From Halochromatium glycolicum (GTDB lineage Bacteria; Pseudomonadota; Gammaproteobacteria; Chromatiales; Chromatiaceae): a stretch of DNA of 64,000 bases. The stretch is from contig NZ_NRSJ01000004.1 of NCBI RefSeq assembly GCF_016584085.1, positions 62,001 through 126,000 on the forward strand, read 5' to 3'. Positions 51,361-63,579 of this stretch are shown here, piece by piece. How positions within the stretch are numbered: position 1 is the first letter of the stretch; each line of letters starts with the position of its first letter. Both the position numbers and the translations under genes were made by a program. The notes beneath the pieces were generated by a model. It did no database searches. It was not told the DNA's origin and was given only the letters and a program-made list of their open reading frames with translations.

Positions 51361-52131
51361 TTGAGAGACCGTGCATTTGCGATCGTCGTGACGCTCGTCG
51401 TCTGGAGTTTGGCCGGGGCGCTGTTCGGCGGCCTGTTCATCGCGCTCTATGAGGTGTTGGTGCTGCTCGGCTTGAGTGGTTGGCAGCCACTCTTGGCCGG
51501 GGCTGTCGCTGCCGCGATGACGACTGCGGCGTTCTACAGTGCGATGCCGCTCGCATTGGTGGGGGCAATGGCGGGGGTGCTGGCTTCGATTGGGTATTTG
51601 GTCACTGCCGGCAATGATATCGACCTGGCGACGATCACGCTGGTTGCGGCCGGTATCGGCATTGCGGCCGGTGCCTTCTTCGCCTGGATCGGCCGCAAGA
51701 ACGCGCGGCCATTGGCCGAGACGCTGACCGGCATGCTCGCGGGGCTGGGTGCCGGGATCGTGCTGCTGGTAGTGATGGCGCTCACATCGGTGCCGATCGG
51801 CCCGTTTGTGATGGCGGCCGGCGTCGTCGCGCTGGTCGGAACCCTGTTCCAGTTCAATGAGCATTGGATCGTGCAGGCCTGTCATGGCTGGCTGCCGGAC
51901 AGCATTGCGGCCCCGTTGGTAGCAGGTCTGATCGCCGCGGTGATCGGTGCTGCGGTCTGGCTGATGGCTGGGATGACGACGCCGATGGTCTTCAGCAGCG
52001 AACGCTCCGCGATCGATCAAGTCCTCGGCGAGGTTCCCAATGGTGCCCTGGGCGGGATGCTCGGCGGTGCCGTTACCGGGCTGATTCTGGAATTATTGGG
52101 CTTTAGGCTGGAAGAGCATGACTTCGTCTGA
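51361..52131 (+). CDS. Multi-pass inner-membrane protein, unknown function
   Basis: A 256-residue protein with about eight membrane helices (for example FAIVVTLVVWSLAGALFGGL and AGLGAGIVLLVVMALTSVPI). TTG 51361 has GGAGGAG eight bases before it and is the best start; a GTG at 51352 is too close to the site. No transporter motif recognised. It is divergent from phaB. Confidence 0.7.
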   Translation: MRDRAFAIVVTLVVWSLAGALFGGLFIALYEVLVLLGLSGWQPLLAGAVAAAMTTAAFYSAMPLALVGAMAGVLASIGYLVTAGNDIDLATITLVAAGIGIAAGAFFAWIGRKNARPLAETLTGMLAGLGAGIVLLVVMALTSVPIGPFVMAAGVVALVGTLFQFNEHWIVQACHGWLPDSIAAPLVAGLIAAVIGAAVWLMAGMTTPMVFSSERSAIDQVLGEVPNGALGGMLGGAVTGLILELLGFRLEEHDFV

Positions 52132-52211
52132 GCCTTCCGTCAGGCCCGAATCCGGCCGATCGGCAGCGGCCGGATGGGTGAGAGTAGCGATGCCGATTCG
52201 AAAGCGAAGCA

Positions 52212-53333
52212 ATGCAAGAGACCGATCTTAAACCGGCGAACAAGGAAGCGGTCGAGCGGGCGATCGAGATCGCGATCCGAGTTGGACTGATCGCGGCGAT
52301 GATCCTGTTGTGCGTCTGGGTCATGCGCCCGTTCCTGGTCCCGATCCTCTGGGGCATCATCATCGCGGTCGCAGCCTGGCCTGGTTATAGCCTGCTGCTC
52401 GGCCTGTTGAAGGGGCGCCGACTCCTGACCTCATCATTGTTCACGCTGCTGGCGCTGATCCTGCTGATCTTGCCGGTGCTGATGCTGAGCGGTACGGTGG
52501 TCGAGGGTGTGAGCTCGATCCATGATGCCGTCCATCAGGGCGAGCTCAATGTGCCCCCGGCGCCTGACCTCAGTGCAATCCCGGTCGTGGGCCCAGAGGT
52601 CGAGACGTTCTGGAGCACGGCCTCCGAGAATCTCGAGGAAGCGCTGGAATCGATCCGGCCGCAGCTACAGATGATCGGTACGCGTCTGTTGAGCTTTGCG
52701 GCGAACGCCGGTGCCGGCATCCTGCATCTGCTGATCGCGATCGTGATCGCTGCGATCCTGTTGGCCAAGAGCGAGGGTGCCGATCGGGTCGCCTCGGCAT
52801 TGGCTCAACGCCTCGCCGGCGATCAGGGGAGACGCTTCGCTGTCCTCGCCGAGTCGGTCGTGCGCAGCGTCTCACGCGGCATTCTCGGTATCGCGTTGAT
52901 CCAGGCGTTGCTCGGCGGGCTCGGAATGCTGGTGGCGGGCGTGCCGGCGGCCGGGCTCTGGGCCATACTGATCATGATCCTCGCGACGATCCAGATCGGC
53001 GCCTTCCCTGTGCTGCTGGTTGCGGCGGGCTACCTGTTCTATACCGGTGATCTGACCACGGCGATCCTGTTCGCGATCTGGTCGGCAATCGTGGCCTCGC
53101 TCGATAATGTCCTGAAGCCACTACTGCTTGGCCGCGGTGTCCCGGTGCCAATGGCGGTGATCTTTATCGGTGCCATCGGCGGGCTGCTGAATGCCGGCAT
53201 CATCGGCCTGTTCATCGGGCCGGTGATCCTTGCGCTTGGCTATGAGCTGTTTCTGGCTTGGCTGCATGCACCGCGCGTTGCGACCGCTGTCGATGAGCAG
53301 CGGCCGGTGGCGGAGTCGTCGTCGCAGTCATAA
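52212..53333 (+). CDS. AI-2E family transporter (PerM-like)
   Basis: A 373-residue membrane protein with the UPF0118 layout: N-terminal helices (AMILLCVWVMRPFLVPILWG), a large extracytoplasmic segment (about 90-165), and C-terminal helices with WAILIMILATIQIGAFPVLL and IGAIGGLLNAGIIGLFIGPV. Substrate unknown; members are proposed exporters of small molecules or Na+/H+ antiporters. It lies 80 bp after the preceding membrane protein gene. Confidence 0.88.
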   Translation: MQETDLKPANKEAVERAIEIAIRVGLIAAMILLCVWVMRPFLVPILWGIIIAVAAWPGYSLLLGLLKGRRLLTSSLFTLLALILLILPVLMLSGTVVEGVSSIHDAVHQGELNVPPAPDLSAIPVVGPEVETFWSTASENLEEALESIRPQLQMIGTRLLSFAANAGAGILHLLIAIVIAAILLAKSEGADRVASALAQRLAGDQGRRFAVLAESVVRSVSRGILGIALIQALLGGLGMLVAGVPAAGLWAILIMILATIQIGAFPVLLVAAGYLFYTGDLTTAILFAIWSAIVASLDNVLKPLLLGRGVPVPMAVIFIGAIGGLLNAGIIGLFIGPVILALGYELFLAWLHAPRVATAVDEQRPVAESSSQS

Positions 53334-53385
53334 GGGCATCAACTGGACCCCCGTCGGTCGGTGCGAGCCGCTGCGGCCGGCACAT

Positions 53386-53422
53386 CGCTCATCGGCAATG
53401 CACGAGGTATCGCCGATGAGCG
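53386..53422. terminator. Hairpin between convergent transporter and DHODH-like genes
   Basis: CGCTCATCGGC (53386-53396) and GCCGATGAGCG (53412-53422) form a perfect 11-bp stem with a 15-nt loop between two converging genes. No T tract, but the placement supports bidirectional termination. Confidence 0.55.
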
Positions 53423-53446
53423 CTTGGCGGCAGTTGGCGTTTCGGT

Positions 53447-54463
53447 CTAGACCAGCACGCCGGGTGAGAAGCTGTAGCTGTCGATGATGTTGACGTAGTT
53501 GGCGCGCTCGAATTCGGCCGGCTCCGGCACGGCGAGCGCGCTGACGCGCCCGCGCATATCGGCGATCGATTCGAAGCTCTGCTCCTCCATCCATTGGGTG
53601 ATGCCGTCGAGGATACGGGTGACCTGCGGCGCCCCGTTCTTGAGCAGCGTACTGCACAGATGCACGGCGTCGGTCCCGGCGAGCAGCAGCTTGATCGCGT
53701 CCTCGGCGGTGTGGATGCCGCCGGTGGCGCCGAGCGAGAGGCCGTCGATGCGGCCGTAGAGGATCGCGATCCAGCGCATCGCCAGCAGCGCCTCGGCCGA
53801 GGTCGACGGATGCAGACTGGGCTGCAGACGCAGGCTGTCGATGTTGATGTCGGGCTGATAGAAGCGGTTGAACAGCGAGACGCCGTCGGCGCCGGCGCCA
53901 GCCATGCGGCGCACCATATTGCCGACCGAGCTGAAGCTCGGCGAGAGCTTCATGTTGATCGGGATGCTGATCTGTCCTTTCAGCATCCGAAGCACCTCGA
54001 GATAACGCTCCTCGACCTGGTTGCCGTCTTGGTCGATGTCGGCGGCGATATAGTAGACGTTGAGCTCCAGCGCATCGGCACCGGCCTGCTCGAGCTCCTT
54101 GGCATGCTCGATCCAGCCGCCTGGGGTGACGCCGTTGAGGCTGGCGATGATCGGGATGTCGAGCGCCTCCTTGAGCTGGCGCAGGTTCTCGAGGTAGTTG
54201 TCGAGGCCGGTGCTGAAGTCGTTCCAATCAGGAATGATGCTCTCGCCGATCTCGGCGAAGCCGGTATCCTGCTGATGCAGGAAGCGGTTCATCGTCTCGG
54301 TCTCGTTGGTGACCGCCTCTTCGAACAGCGAATACATGATCAGCGCCGAGGCACCGTGATCCTCGAGCTCCTTCGCCTGCGAGACGCTCTTCGACAGCGG
54401 CGAGGCCGATGGGACGATCGGGTTCTTCAGATCAAAGCCCAGGTACTTGGTGGTAAGGTCCAT
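53447..54463 (-). CDS. Dihydroorotate dehydrogenase-like flavoprotein
   Basis: A 338-residue TIM-barrel FMN protein. ATG 54463 has GGAGTCAACG upstream. MDLTTKYLGFDLKNPIVPSA begins the class 1 DHODH-like fold; later IPIIASLNGVTPGGWIEHAK, ALELNVYYIAAD, PINMKLSPSFSSVGNMVRRM and ATGGIHTAEDAIKLLLAGTD bind FMN phosphate. Genes of this type are often beside pyruvate:ferredoxin oxidoreductase, and it may serve fermentative or redox chemistry rather than pyrimidine synthesis. It follows the oxidoreductase gene after a 120-bp gap containing hairpins. Confidence 0.88.
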   Translation of the reverse strand: MDLTTKYLGFDLKNPIVPSASPLSKSVSQAKELEDHGASALIMYSLFEEAVTNETETMNRFLHQQDTGFAEIGESIIPDWNDFSTGLDNYLENLRQLKEALDIPIIASLNGVTPGGWIEHAKELEQAGADALELNVYYIAADIDQDGNQVEERYLEVLRMLKGQISIPINMKLSPSFSSVGNMVRRMAGAGADGVSLFNRFYQPDINIDSLRLQPSLHPSTSAEALLAMRWIAILYGRIDGLSLGATGGIHTAEDAIKLLLAGTDAVHLCSTLLKNGAPQVTRILDGITQWMEEQSFESIADMRGRVSALAVPEPAEFERANYVNIIDSYSFSPGVLV

Positions 54464-54520
54464 CGTTGACTCCGGAAGCGTTAGTGCCGGGCGCAGATCG
54501 GGTCGGCAGGGGCCGCCCAA

Positions 54521-54569
54521 GGTCCGGCACGGGGACGTGCGGTGCCGGACCCCCTGTTGCGGGGTCCGG
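54521..54569. promoter_or_regulatory. Two mutually exclusive hairpins between nifJ-like and DHODH-like genes
   Basis: GGTCCGGCAC (54521-54530) pairs with GTGCCGGACC (54542-54551). CCGGACCCC (54545-54553) pairs with GGGGTCCGG (54561-54569). The two stems share 54545-54551, so only one can form at a time. This arrangement resembles an attenuator or processing site that sets expression of the downstream gene. No T tract follows either stem in the minus direction. Confidence 0.5.
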
Positions 54570-54583
54570 TCGACGATGCGGCG

Positions 54584-58177
<3,594 letters not shown>

Positions 58178-58522
58178 CGTGTTACCAGGTTGGCTGGGTG
58201 ATGGGCGATCCGGCCGAAGCGAGCGAGCGGGAGCCCGCAAGACGACCACAGGGAAGTGGGTCTTGACGGGCCGGATACTGGAGTTCGTCAGGACTATAAC
58301 GAGATTCTGCCAGCCGTCGGCTGATCTGGGTCCAAGAACGTCGAAAATTTGGGGCCGAGGATGATCCGGGTCAGGAAAATGGCCCGGTCTGGTGGCGTAT
58401 CGCTGTGGACAAGTTCCGACCCCTTCGGTATGACTCAAATCTCATTATTGACCAATACCTTGCCAATGCGGGCATCGCGGCGCCGAGCCATGCGTCGGCA
58501 ACGAGGCAGCTATAATCAGCCG
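58178..58522. promoter_or_regulatory. Divergent intergenic region with -10 box of rimI
   Basis: A perfect TATAAT (58511-58516) lies 6 bp before the rimI ATG (58523), with no good -35 at 17 bp. Transcription would begin at or next to the start codon, giving a leaderless message; no ribosome site is present. On the other strand no clear promoter for the oxidoreductase gene was found. Confidence 0.4.
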
Positions 58523-59002
58523 ATGTCCAACACGCTGACACCGGCCCATGCGATCGCGATGCGGCAGATGACCGATGCCGATCTGGCTGCGGTGCTGAGC
58601 GCCGAACGTGCGTCCCATCTGGCCCCTTGGAGCGAGGCCATCTTTCGGGACTGCCTGCGGGCGGGTTATTGCTGCCTCGTGGCCGAGCGGGCCGGCGAGG
58701 CGATCGGACATGCAGTGATGTCGGTCGCGGCCGGCGAGTGCCACGTGCTGAACCTCTGCGTCGTGCCGCAGGCACAGGGCCGCGGGCTCGGACGCCGCCT
58801 GTTGCGGCGATTGCTTGCGCTGGCTCGACGGCGCGATGTCGACACCGCCTTCCTCGAGGTCCGTGCCTCGAATCGACGGGCGATTGCGCTTTACCGCAGC
58901 GAGGGCTTCGATGAGATCGGGCTGCGCAAGGACTACTATCCAGGGGTGGATCGGAAGGACGGGGGCCGAGAGGATGCGCTGATGATGGCGCGGGCGTTGT
59001 GA
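58523..59002 (+). CDS. rimI: Ribosomal protein S18 alanine N-acetyltransferase
   Basis: A 159-residue GNAT enzyme: AMRQMTDADLAAVLSAERAS, acetyl-CoA loop VVPQAQGRGLGRRLLRRLLA, and the RimI-typical FLEVRASNRRAIALYRSEGF plus YYPG near the end. It acetylates the N-terminus of ribosomal protein S18. The start is the first Met giving the normal family length. Confidence 0.9.
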   Translation: MSNTLTPAHAIAMRQMTDADLAAVLSAERASHLAPWSEAIFRDCLRAGYCCLVAERAGEAIGHAVMSVAAGECHVLNLCVVPQAQGRGLGRRLLRRLLALARRRDVDTAFLEVRASNRRAIALYRSEGFDEIGLRKDYYPGVDRKDGGREDALMMARAL

Positions 59003-59104
59003 TACCAGCATTCAGGTGCGCGCTTCACCTTCATCCGACTCAGGGATCGCTGGGCACTGAGCGTCTCGCTGCGTCGAGCGCGATCGGGTGGCTCAGAGGA
59101 TCGC

Positions 59105-59803
59105 TTAGCCGTTCGCTGGCGGCTCAGCCGCCTCGAGCAACCGGACGGCCCGCTCGTATTCTTCGGGGTTCAGGTACTGGATGACGACGCCGCCATCCGG
59201 GTCGCGCGCGATGTCCAAGCCTTGCTCGGGATAGAGCCAGTGCACGACACCGGTCTCTTCAGGGAACTTGCGCGCCGGCTCGCCGAAGCGGCCGACGATA
59301 TCCTCGGGACGCAGGCTCTTCCAGGGCAGATAGGTCAGGGAGCGGATCGGCATCCCGGCGAGCACGGCGGCGTCCTCGGGATCGAGCTTGACCTTGCGGC
59401 TGCCGCTGGCGAGCTTGCTCGCGCGCAGGCCCCGATCGTACATCTCGGCGAGCCTTGCCTGCGGAACCGCGAGTGTGGCCACCCAATCGGCCTTCAGGTT
59501 GCTCAGCAGGACGTTGTCGAAATAGGCCTCGACCGCGAAGGCATCATCGGCACCGTCATCATGGGTCTCGGCGAACAGGCTGAGCTTGCCTTCATCGCCG
59601 AGCAGGGCGCGGAGGTCGCTCAATGAGCTCTCACCGATTGTCAATCCGAAGACCTGGACCTGGCCTTCGGCGCTGCGCGAGACATCCCAGGGATAGAGTC
59701 GGATGCCGGCGCGCTCATCAGGGAAGGCGGTCAGCAGCAACCAGATGCCGATGAAGGCGAGCAGCGCTCCGGTGAGTACCGACAGCAGGATCTTGCGGTC
59801 CAT
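59105..59803 (-). CDS. Membrane-anchored protein of unknown function
   Basis: A 232-residue protein beginning MDRKILLSVLTGALLAFIGI, a single N-terminal membrane helix. The periplasmic part is mixed alpha/beta: VQVFGLTIGESSLSDLRALL, VEAYFDNVLLSNLKADWVAT and IVGRFGEPARKFPEETGVVH, with a C-terminal YLNPEEYERAVRLLEAAEP. I do not recognise a named family. It follows the Mth938-like gene on the same strand, 7 bp after its stop. Confidence 0.75.
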   Translation of the reverse strand: MDRKILLSVLTGALLAFIGIWLLLTAFPDERAGIRLYPWDVSRSAEGQVQVFGLTIGESSLSDLRALLGDEGKLSLFAETHDDGADDAFAVEAYFDNVLLSNLKADWVATLAVPQARLAEMYDRGLRASKLASGSRKVKLDPEDAAVLAGMPIRSLTYLPWKSLRPEDIVGRFGEPARKFPEETGVVHWLYPEQGLDIARDPDGGVVIQYLNPEEYERAVRLLEAAEPPANG

Positions 59804-59810
59804 CACTTCA

Positions 59811-60179
59811 TCAGTTAATGAGTGCGGCGACGACCCGTCGGCCCTCGCCGGCGAGGATGTTGTAGGTGCGGCAGGCTGCGCCCGTGTCCATGATCTCGAT
59901 ACCGATCCCGCGCTCGAGCAGCACCGCATAGACGGCTGGGTCGGGGAAGCGCTGGCGTGCTCCGGTGCCCAGCACCACGATCTGCGGTGCGAGCTCGGCG
60001 ATGGCCTCAAGATGCGCCGGCGCCAGCTCATCGAGATCCGCCGGACCCCAGTCCGCCATGATGCGACCTGCGGTGACGGCGACCGTGCCGTTGTAGTGTT
60101 GGCCCTCGATGCGCACGCGTCCTGGCTCATAGGCCTCGATCAACGGGCCGGCATCGGTTTCGAACTCGGAGACTTTCAT
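59811..60179 (-). CDS. Mth938-like domain protein (DUF498)
   Basis: A 122-residue protein (MKVSEFETDAGPLIEAYEPG) with the Mth938/Xcc1710 fold signature IVVLGTGARQRFPDPAVYAV and MDTGAACRTYNILAGEGRRV. Homologues occur in mitochondrial complex I assembly (NDUFAF3), but the bacterial role is unknown. ATG 60206 or 60215 are alternative starts. Confidence 0.85.
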   Translation of the reverse strand: MKVSEFETDAGPLIEAYEPGRVRIEGQHYNGTVAVTAGRIMADWGPADLDELAPAHLEAIAELAPQIVVLGTGARQRFPDPAVYAVLLERGIGIEIMDTGAACRTYNILAGEGRRVVAALIN

Positions 60180-60234
60180 CCTGCCGACAGTAACCGAGAC
60201 GGCCATGCGCAACAACCCGTTGCCATGGCGGGGC

Positions 60235-62376
60235 TTAACCGAGCACTGGGGTGCTCGGCCCGACCGCCGGGGCGGCGGGGCGCAGCTCGTCGCCGCTATC
60301 GAAGGTCTCGTGCATGAACTCGAGCGCCCGCTCCTTGGTGCGGATGAAGTGGTTCTCGTTCAACAGATGGAACATCCTGCCCCGGCGCAGGGTGTCGTAG
60401 ACCTGCGCCTTCAGGCTGGTGAAGTAGATCTCGACCCCGTTATCGCGGAAGGTTGCGATCACGTCGCGCAGCCGCTCTTCGCCGGTGACGTCGACATCAT
60501 TGATGCCGCTGCCATCGACGAGCACGGCGCGGGCCTGCGGGTTCTTGGCGCGCGCCTCGAGCAGCACGTCCTCGAAGCGCGAGGCGTTGACGAAATTGAG
60601 CGAGCCGTCGAAGCGCACGATGATGTAGTTCTGCCCGATGGGCTCGACGTCGTTCATGCTGACCCCGGCGAGCCGGCCCTCGGCATCCATGCCCAGGATA
60701 TCGGTGCGCGGCTTCATCGTGCGCACCAGGAACAGGATGATCGCGAGGCCGGCCCCAAGCAGGATGCCATTGGCGAGCTGTGGGGCCATTGCCAAGGTCG
60801 CGAAGAAGGTGATCACGCCGACCACCGCCTCCTGCCGCTCGATCTGCCAGGCCCGCAGCAGCGAGCGCACATTGATCAGCCCGAACACCGCCATCATCAC
60901 GATCACCGCCAGCACCGCCTGCGGCAGGTGGTAGAGCAATGGGGTCAGGAACAGCAGCACGATCATCACCGCGATCGCGCTGAAGATCGCGAACAGGCCG
61001 GTCTTGGCGCCGTTCTTCGCGGCCACCGCCGAGCGCGAGAACGAGCCGCTGACGGTATAGGAGCTGAAGAAGCTGCCAACGATATTGGCCAGTCCCTGAC
61101 CAACCAGCTCCTTGCTGGTGTCGACCCGCTCGCGCGTCTGCGCGGCGATCGCCTTCGAGATCGAGGTCGCCTCCATGAAACCGATCAGTGCCATCACCAG
61201 TGCCGAGGGCAGCAGCGTCCAGAAGAAGTCCATGCGCAGCTCGGGGGCCTTGAAGCTCGGTAGGCCCGCCGGGATGCTGCCAACGACGGCGCCGCCGCCC
61301 ATCATCTTGACCTGATCACCATCGACGCCGGCGACCCGCCATGTGCGGCCGTCGGCCTCAAGGCCCGCCGGCACGGTGCCGTGGCGATAGAACAGATCCC
61401 GGCCGTCATCACCGATCACATGCTCGAAACGGAGGCCGTGCAGGGCCACCTGCCGTTCGTTGTTGGCGAGCTTGCGCTGGGACAGCTCGCGATTGAGCAC
61501 CCGCAGGTCGGCCTCGAGCAATGCCAGGTCGGCGAAGCTTGAGTCGTTCTTCTCTGCGGCCAGGGTCCGAATGTCCTGATTGATCCGGGCTGTGGTCACT
61601 CCGAGCGAATCGATCGCGCGCTGGGTCGAGGCATAGCCTGTGGCAAGCTCGCGGGCCTCGGCGTCCTGAATCGCCGCGAGCGGGACCTCCTGGTTGCGCT
61701 CGAAGCCGATGGCCCAACTGACCACCGTCGTCAGTAACACGGCGAGGAGCACGCCCGGAATCTTGGGGATGACCCGCCGCGCGCCGATGATGATCGCGAA
61801 GGTCGCGATCGCGAACAGCAGGGTCGGCAGGTGGGTCTCAGGCAGCTGTTCGACGACGGTCCAGAGGTCGAGCACGAAATTGTCGGTGCGCGGAAAGGGG
61901 ACGTTCAGGATCTTGCTCAGCTGCGAGAGGCCGATGATCAGCGCCGCGGCGTTGGTGAAGCCGACGATGACCGGGCTCGAGAGGAAGTTGACCAGGATGC
62001 CCATCCTGAGCAGGCCGAGCAGCAGGCGCAGCACGCCGACCATCAGCGCCAGCATCACCGAGAGGGCGATAAAGTCCTCACTGCCGAGTGCGGCCAACGG
62101 CAAGACTGCGGCCGCCGACATCAGCGACAGCATCGCGACCGGTCCGGTATGGAGCTGCGGCAGCGAGCCCCAGAGCGATGCGACGATCACCGGCATGAAC
62201 GAGGCATAGAGCCCGTAGACGACCGGCAGGCCGGCCAACTGCGCATAGGCCATGCTCTGCGGCACCAGGACCAGCGCGACGGTGATGCCGGCGATCAGGT
62301 CGCTGCGCAGGGTTGCGCCCGACATCGGGAACCAGCGGAGGAACGGCAAGAGCGTGGTCAGCGGATTCGAGCGCAT
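60235..62376 (-). CDS. SulP-family anion transporter with STAS domain and large internal insert
   Basis: A 713-residue transporter. Helices start with SDLIAGITVALVLVPQSMAY (the SulP signature region) and continue to about residue 225. A hydrophilic insert (about 226-365) with a helical, probably coiled-coil part (INQDIRTLAAEKNDSSFADL) comes before the conserved GSIPAGLPSF and MALIGFMEATSISKAIA segment. A C-terminal STAS domain (about 560-690) has the ARAVLVDGSGINDVDVTGEE loop. SulP proteins carry sulfate, bicarbonate or dicarboxylates. The insert is not usual. Confidence 0.92.
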   Translation of the reverse strand: MRSNPLTTLLPFLRWFPMSGATLRSDLIAGITVALVLVPQSMAYAQLAGLPVVYGLYASFMPVIVASLWGSLPQLHTGPVAMLSLMSAAAVLPLAALGSEDFIALSVMLALMVGVLRLLLGLLRMGILVNFLSSPVIVGFTNAAALIIGLSQLSKILNVPFPRTDNFVLDLWTVVEQLPETHLPTLLFAIATFAIIIGARRVIPKIPGVLLAVLLTTVVSWAIGFERNQEVPLAAIQDAEARELATGYASTQRAIDSLGVTTARINQDIRTLAAEKNDSSFADLALLEADLRVLNRELSQRKLANNERQVALHGLRFEHVIGDDGRDLFYRHGTVPAGLEADGRTWRVAGVDGDQVKMMGGGAVVGSIPAGLPSFKAPELRMDFFWTLLPSALVMALIGFMEATSISKAIAAQTRERVDTSKELVGQGLANIVGSFFSSYTVSGSFSRSAVAAKNGAKTGLFAIFSAIAVMIVLLFLTPLLYHLPQAVLAVIVMMAVFGLINVRSLLRAWQIERQEAVVGVITFFATLAMAPQLANGILLGAGLAIILFLVRTMKPRTDILGMDAEGRLAGVSMNDVEPIGQNYIIVRFDGSLNFVNASRFEDVLLEARAKNPQARAVLVDGSGINDVDVTGEERLRDVIATFRDNGVEIYFTSLKAQVYDTLRRGRMFHLLNENHFIRTKERALEFMHETFDSGDELRPAAPAVGPSTPVLG

Positions 62377-62500
62377 GATGGACCCTCGGTGGCACGGAGC
62401 TCGGCGCAGAATTCCAACATTTTAGCCAAGTGAATCGGACGGCCGCATCGATGTTTCTACGCTTTCGCATTGACGAAAGTTTATGAACGAGCGAATGAGC

Positions 62501-62533
62501 AAAAAAAAGCCGCTCGCGCAACAGCGGAGCGGC
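62501..62533 (-). terminator. Rho-independent terminator of metF
   Basis: Read on the minus strand: GCCGCTC, an 11-nt loop, GAGCGGC, then eight T. It lies 84 bp after the metF stop and matches a classic intrinsic terminator. The rest of 62377-62616 holds only the sulP upstream region. Confidence 0.85.
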
Positions 62534-62616
62534 CCATTCGAAAGGAGGAGTGGATGGTTCCAGTACTTAGCTTACCGATCCGACTCCCGCCAGGCGTTGA
62601 TAAACCACAATGCGCA

Positions 62617-63474
62617 TCACTGCGAGAGGCCGAGCTCGTTCCAGAGCTTCAGCGTGGGGCCGGACTGGTTCATCGTGTAGAAGTGCAGCCCCGGGGCGCC
62701 GTCTTCCAACAACTGCTGGCAGAGCTCGAGCACGACGTCATGGCCGAAGGCCTTGAGTGAGTCCTTGTCGTCGCCGAAGGCCTCGAGCCGCTTCCTGATC
62801 CAGCGCGGGATCTCGGCGCCACAGGCGTCGGAGAAGCGGGCGAGCTGGTTGTAGTTCGTGATCGGCATGACGCCTGGGATGATCGGCACATCGATCTGCA
62901 TGCGCTCGCATTCGTCGACGAAGTACCGATAGGCCTCGGCACTGTAGAAGTACTGGGTGATGGCGGTGTCGGCGCCGGCCTCGACCTTGCGCTTGAAGTT
63001 CTCCAGATCGGCCTGTGCGGAGGGCGCCTGCGGATGGAACTCAGGGTAGGCGGCAACCTCGATCGTGAAGCGGTCGCCGTACTCCTCGCGCAGGAAGGCG
63101 ACGAGCTCGTTGGCGTAGCGGAAGGTGCCGATGCCAGTGCGGCCCATGCCGGAGGGCATGTCACCGCGCAGCGCGACCAGGCGCGTGATCCCTTGCTCGA
63201 TATAATGGCCGACGATGTCGCGCATCTCGGCCTTCTCGGTGCCGATGCAGGCGAGGTGAGGGGCGGTCTCGATGCCTTGCTCGCGCAGCCAGCCGACGGT
63301 GGCGAAGGTGCGCTCGCGGGTCGAGCCACCGGCGCCGTAGGTGCAGGAGAAATAGCGCGGTCCGACGCTGTTGAGCCGTTCGACAGCGAGCTTGAGCTTG
63401 TCCATGCCCTCGGCGGTCTTGGGCGGAAAAAGCTCGAAGCTCAACACCCGTTCATTCTGAGATTGATGGGTCAT
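62617..63474 (-). CDS. metF: Methylenetetrahydrofolate reductase
   Basis: A 285-residue FAD-dependent TIM barrel: VLSFELFPPKTAEGMDKLKL, YFSCTYGAGGSTRERTFATV, HLACIGTEK, RLVALRGDMPSG and ADTAITQYFYSAEAYRYFVD. It makes 5-methyl-THF for methionine synthesis. It follows ahcY on the same strand after about 105 bp with no evident gene between; together they belong to the methyl cycle. ATG 63474 begins shortly before conserved residues. Confidence 0.95.
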   Translation of the reverse strand: MTHQSQNERVLSFELFPPKTAEGMDKLKLAVERLNSVGPRYFSCTYGAGGSTRERTFATVGWLREQGIETAPHLACIGTEKAEMRDIVGHYIEQGITRLVALRGDMPSGMGRTGIGTFRYANELVAFLREEYGDRFTIEVAAYPEFHPQAPSAQADLENFKRKVEAGADTAITQYFYSAEAYRYFVDECERMQIDVPIIPGVMPITNYNQLARFSDACGAEIPRWIRKRLEAFGDDKDSLKAFGHDVVLELCQQLLEDGAPGLHFYTMNQSGPTLKLWNELGLSQ

Positions 63475-63579
63475 CTCGATCACCGTGGTTGGGCGGGCAC
63501 GGGGCGCGCCACGCGGCACCGGCAATGGCCGGCGCGGCGGCGCGCCTCCGTGCGCGCGTGGGTGAGAGCCGGGTGGCGC

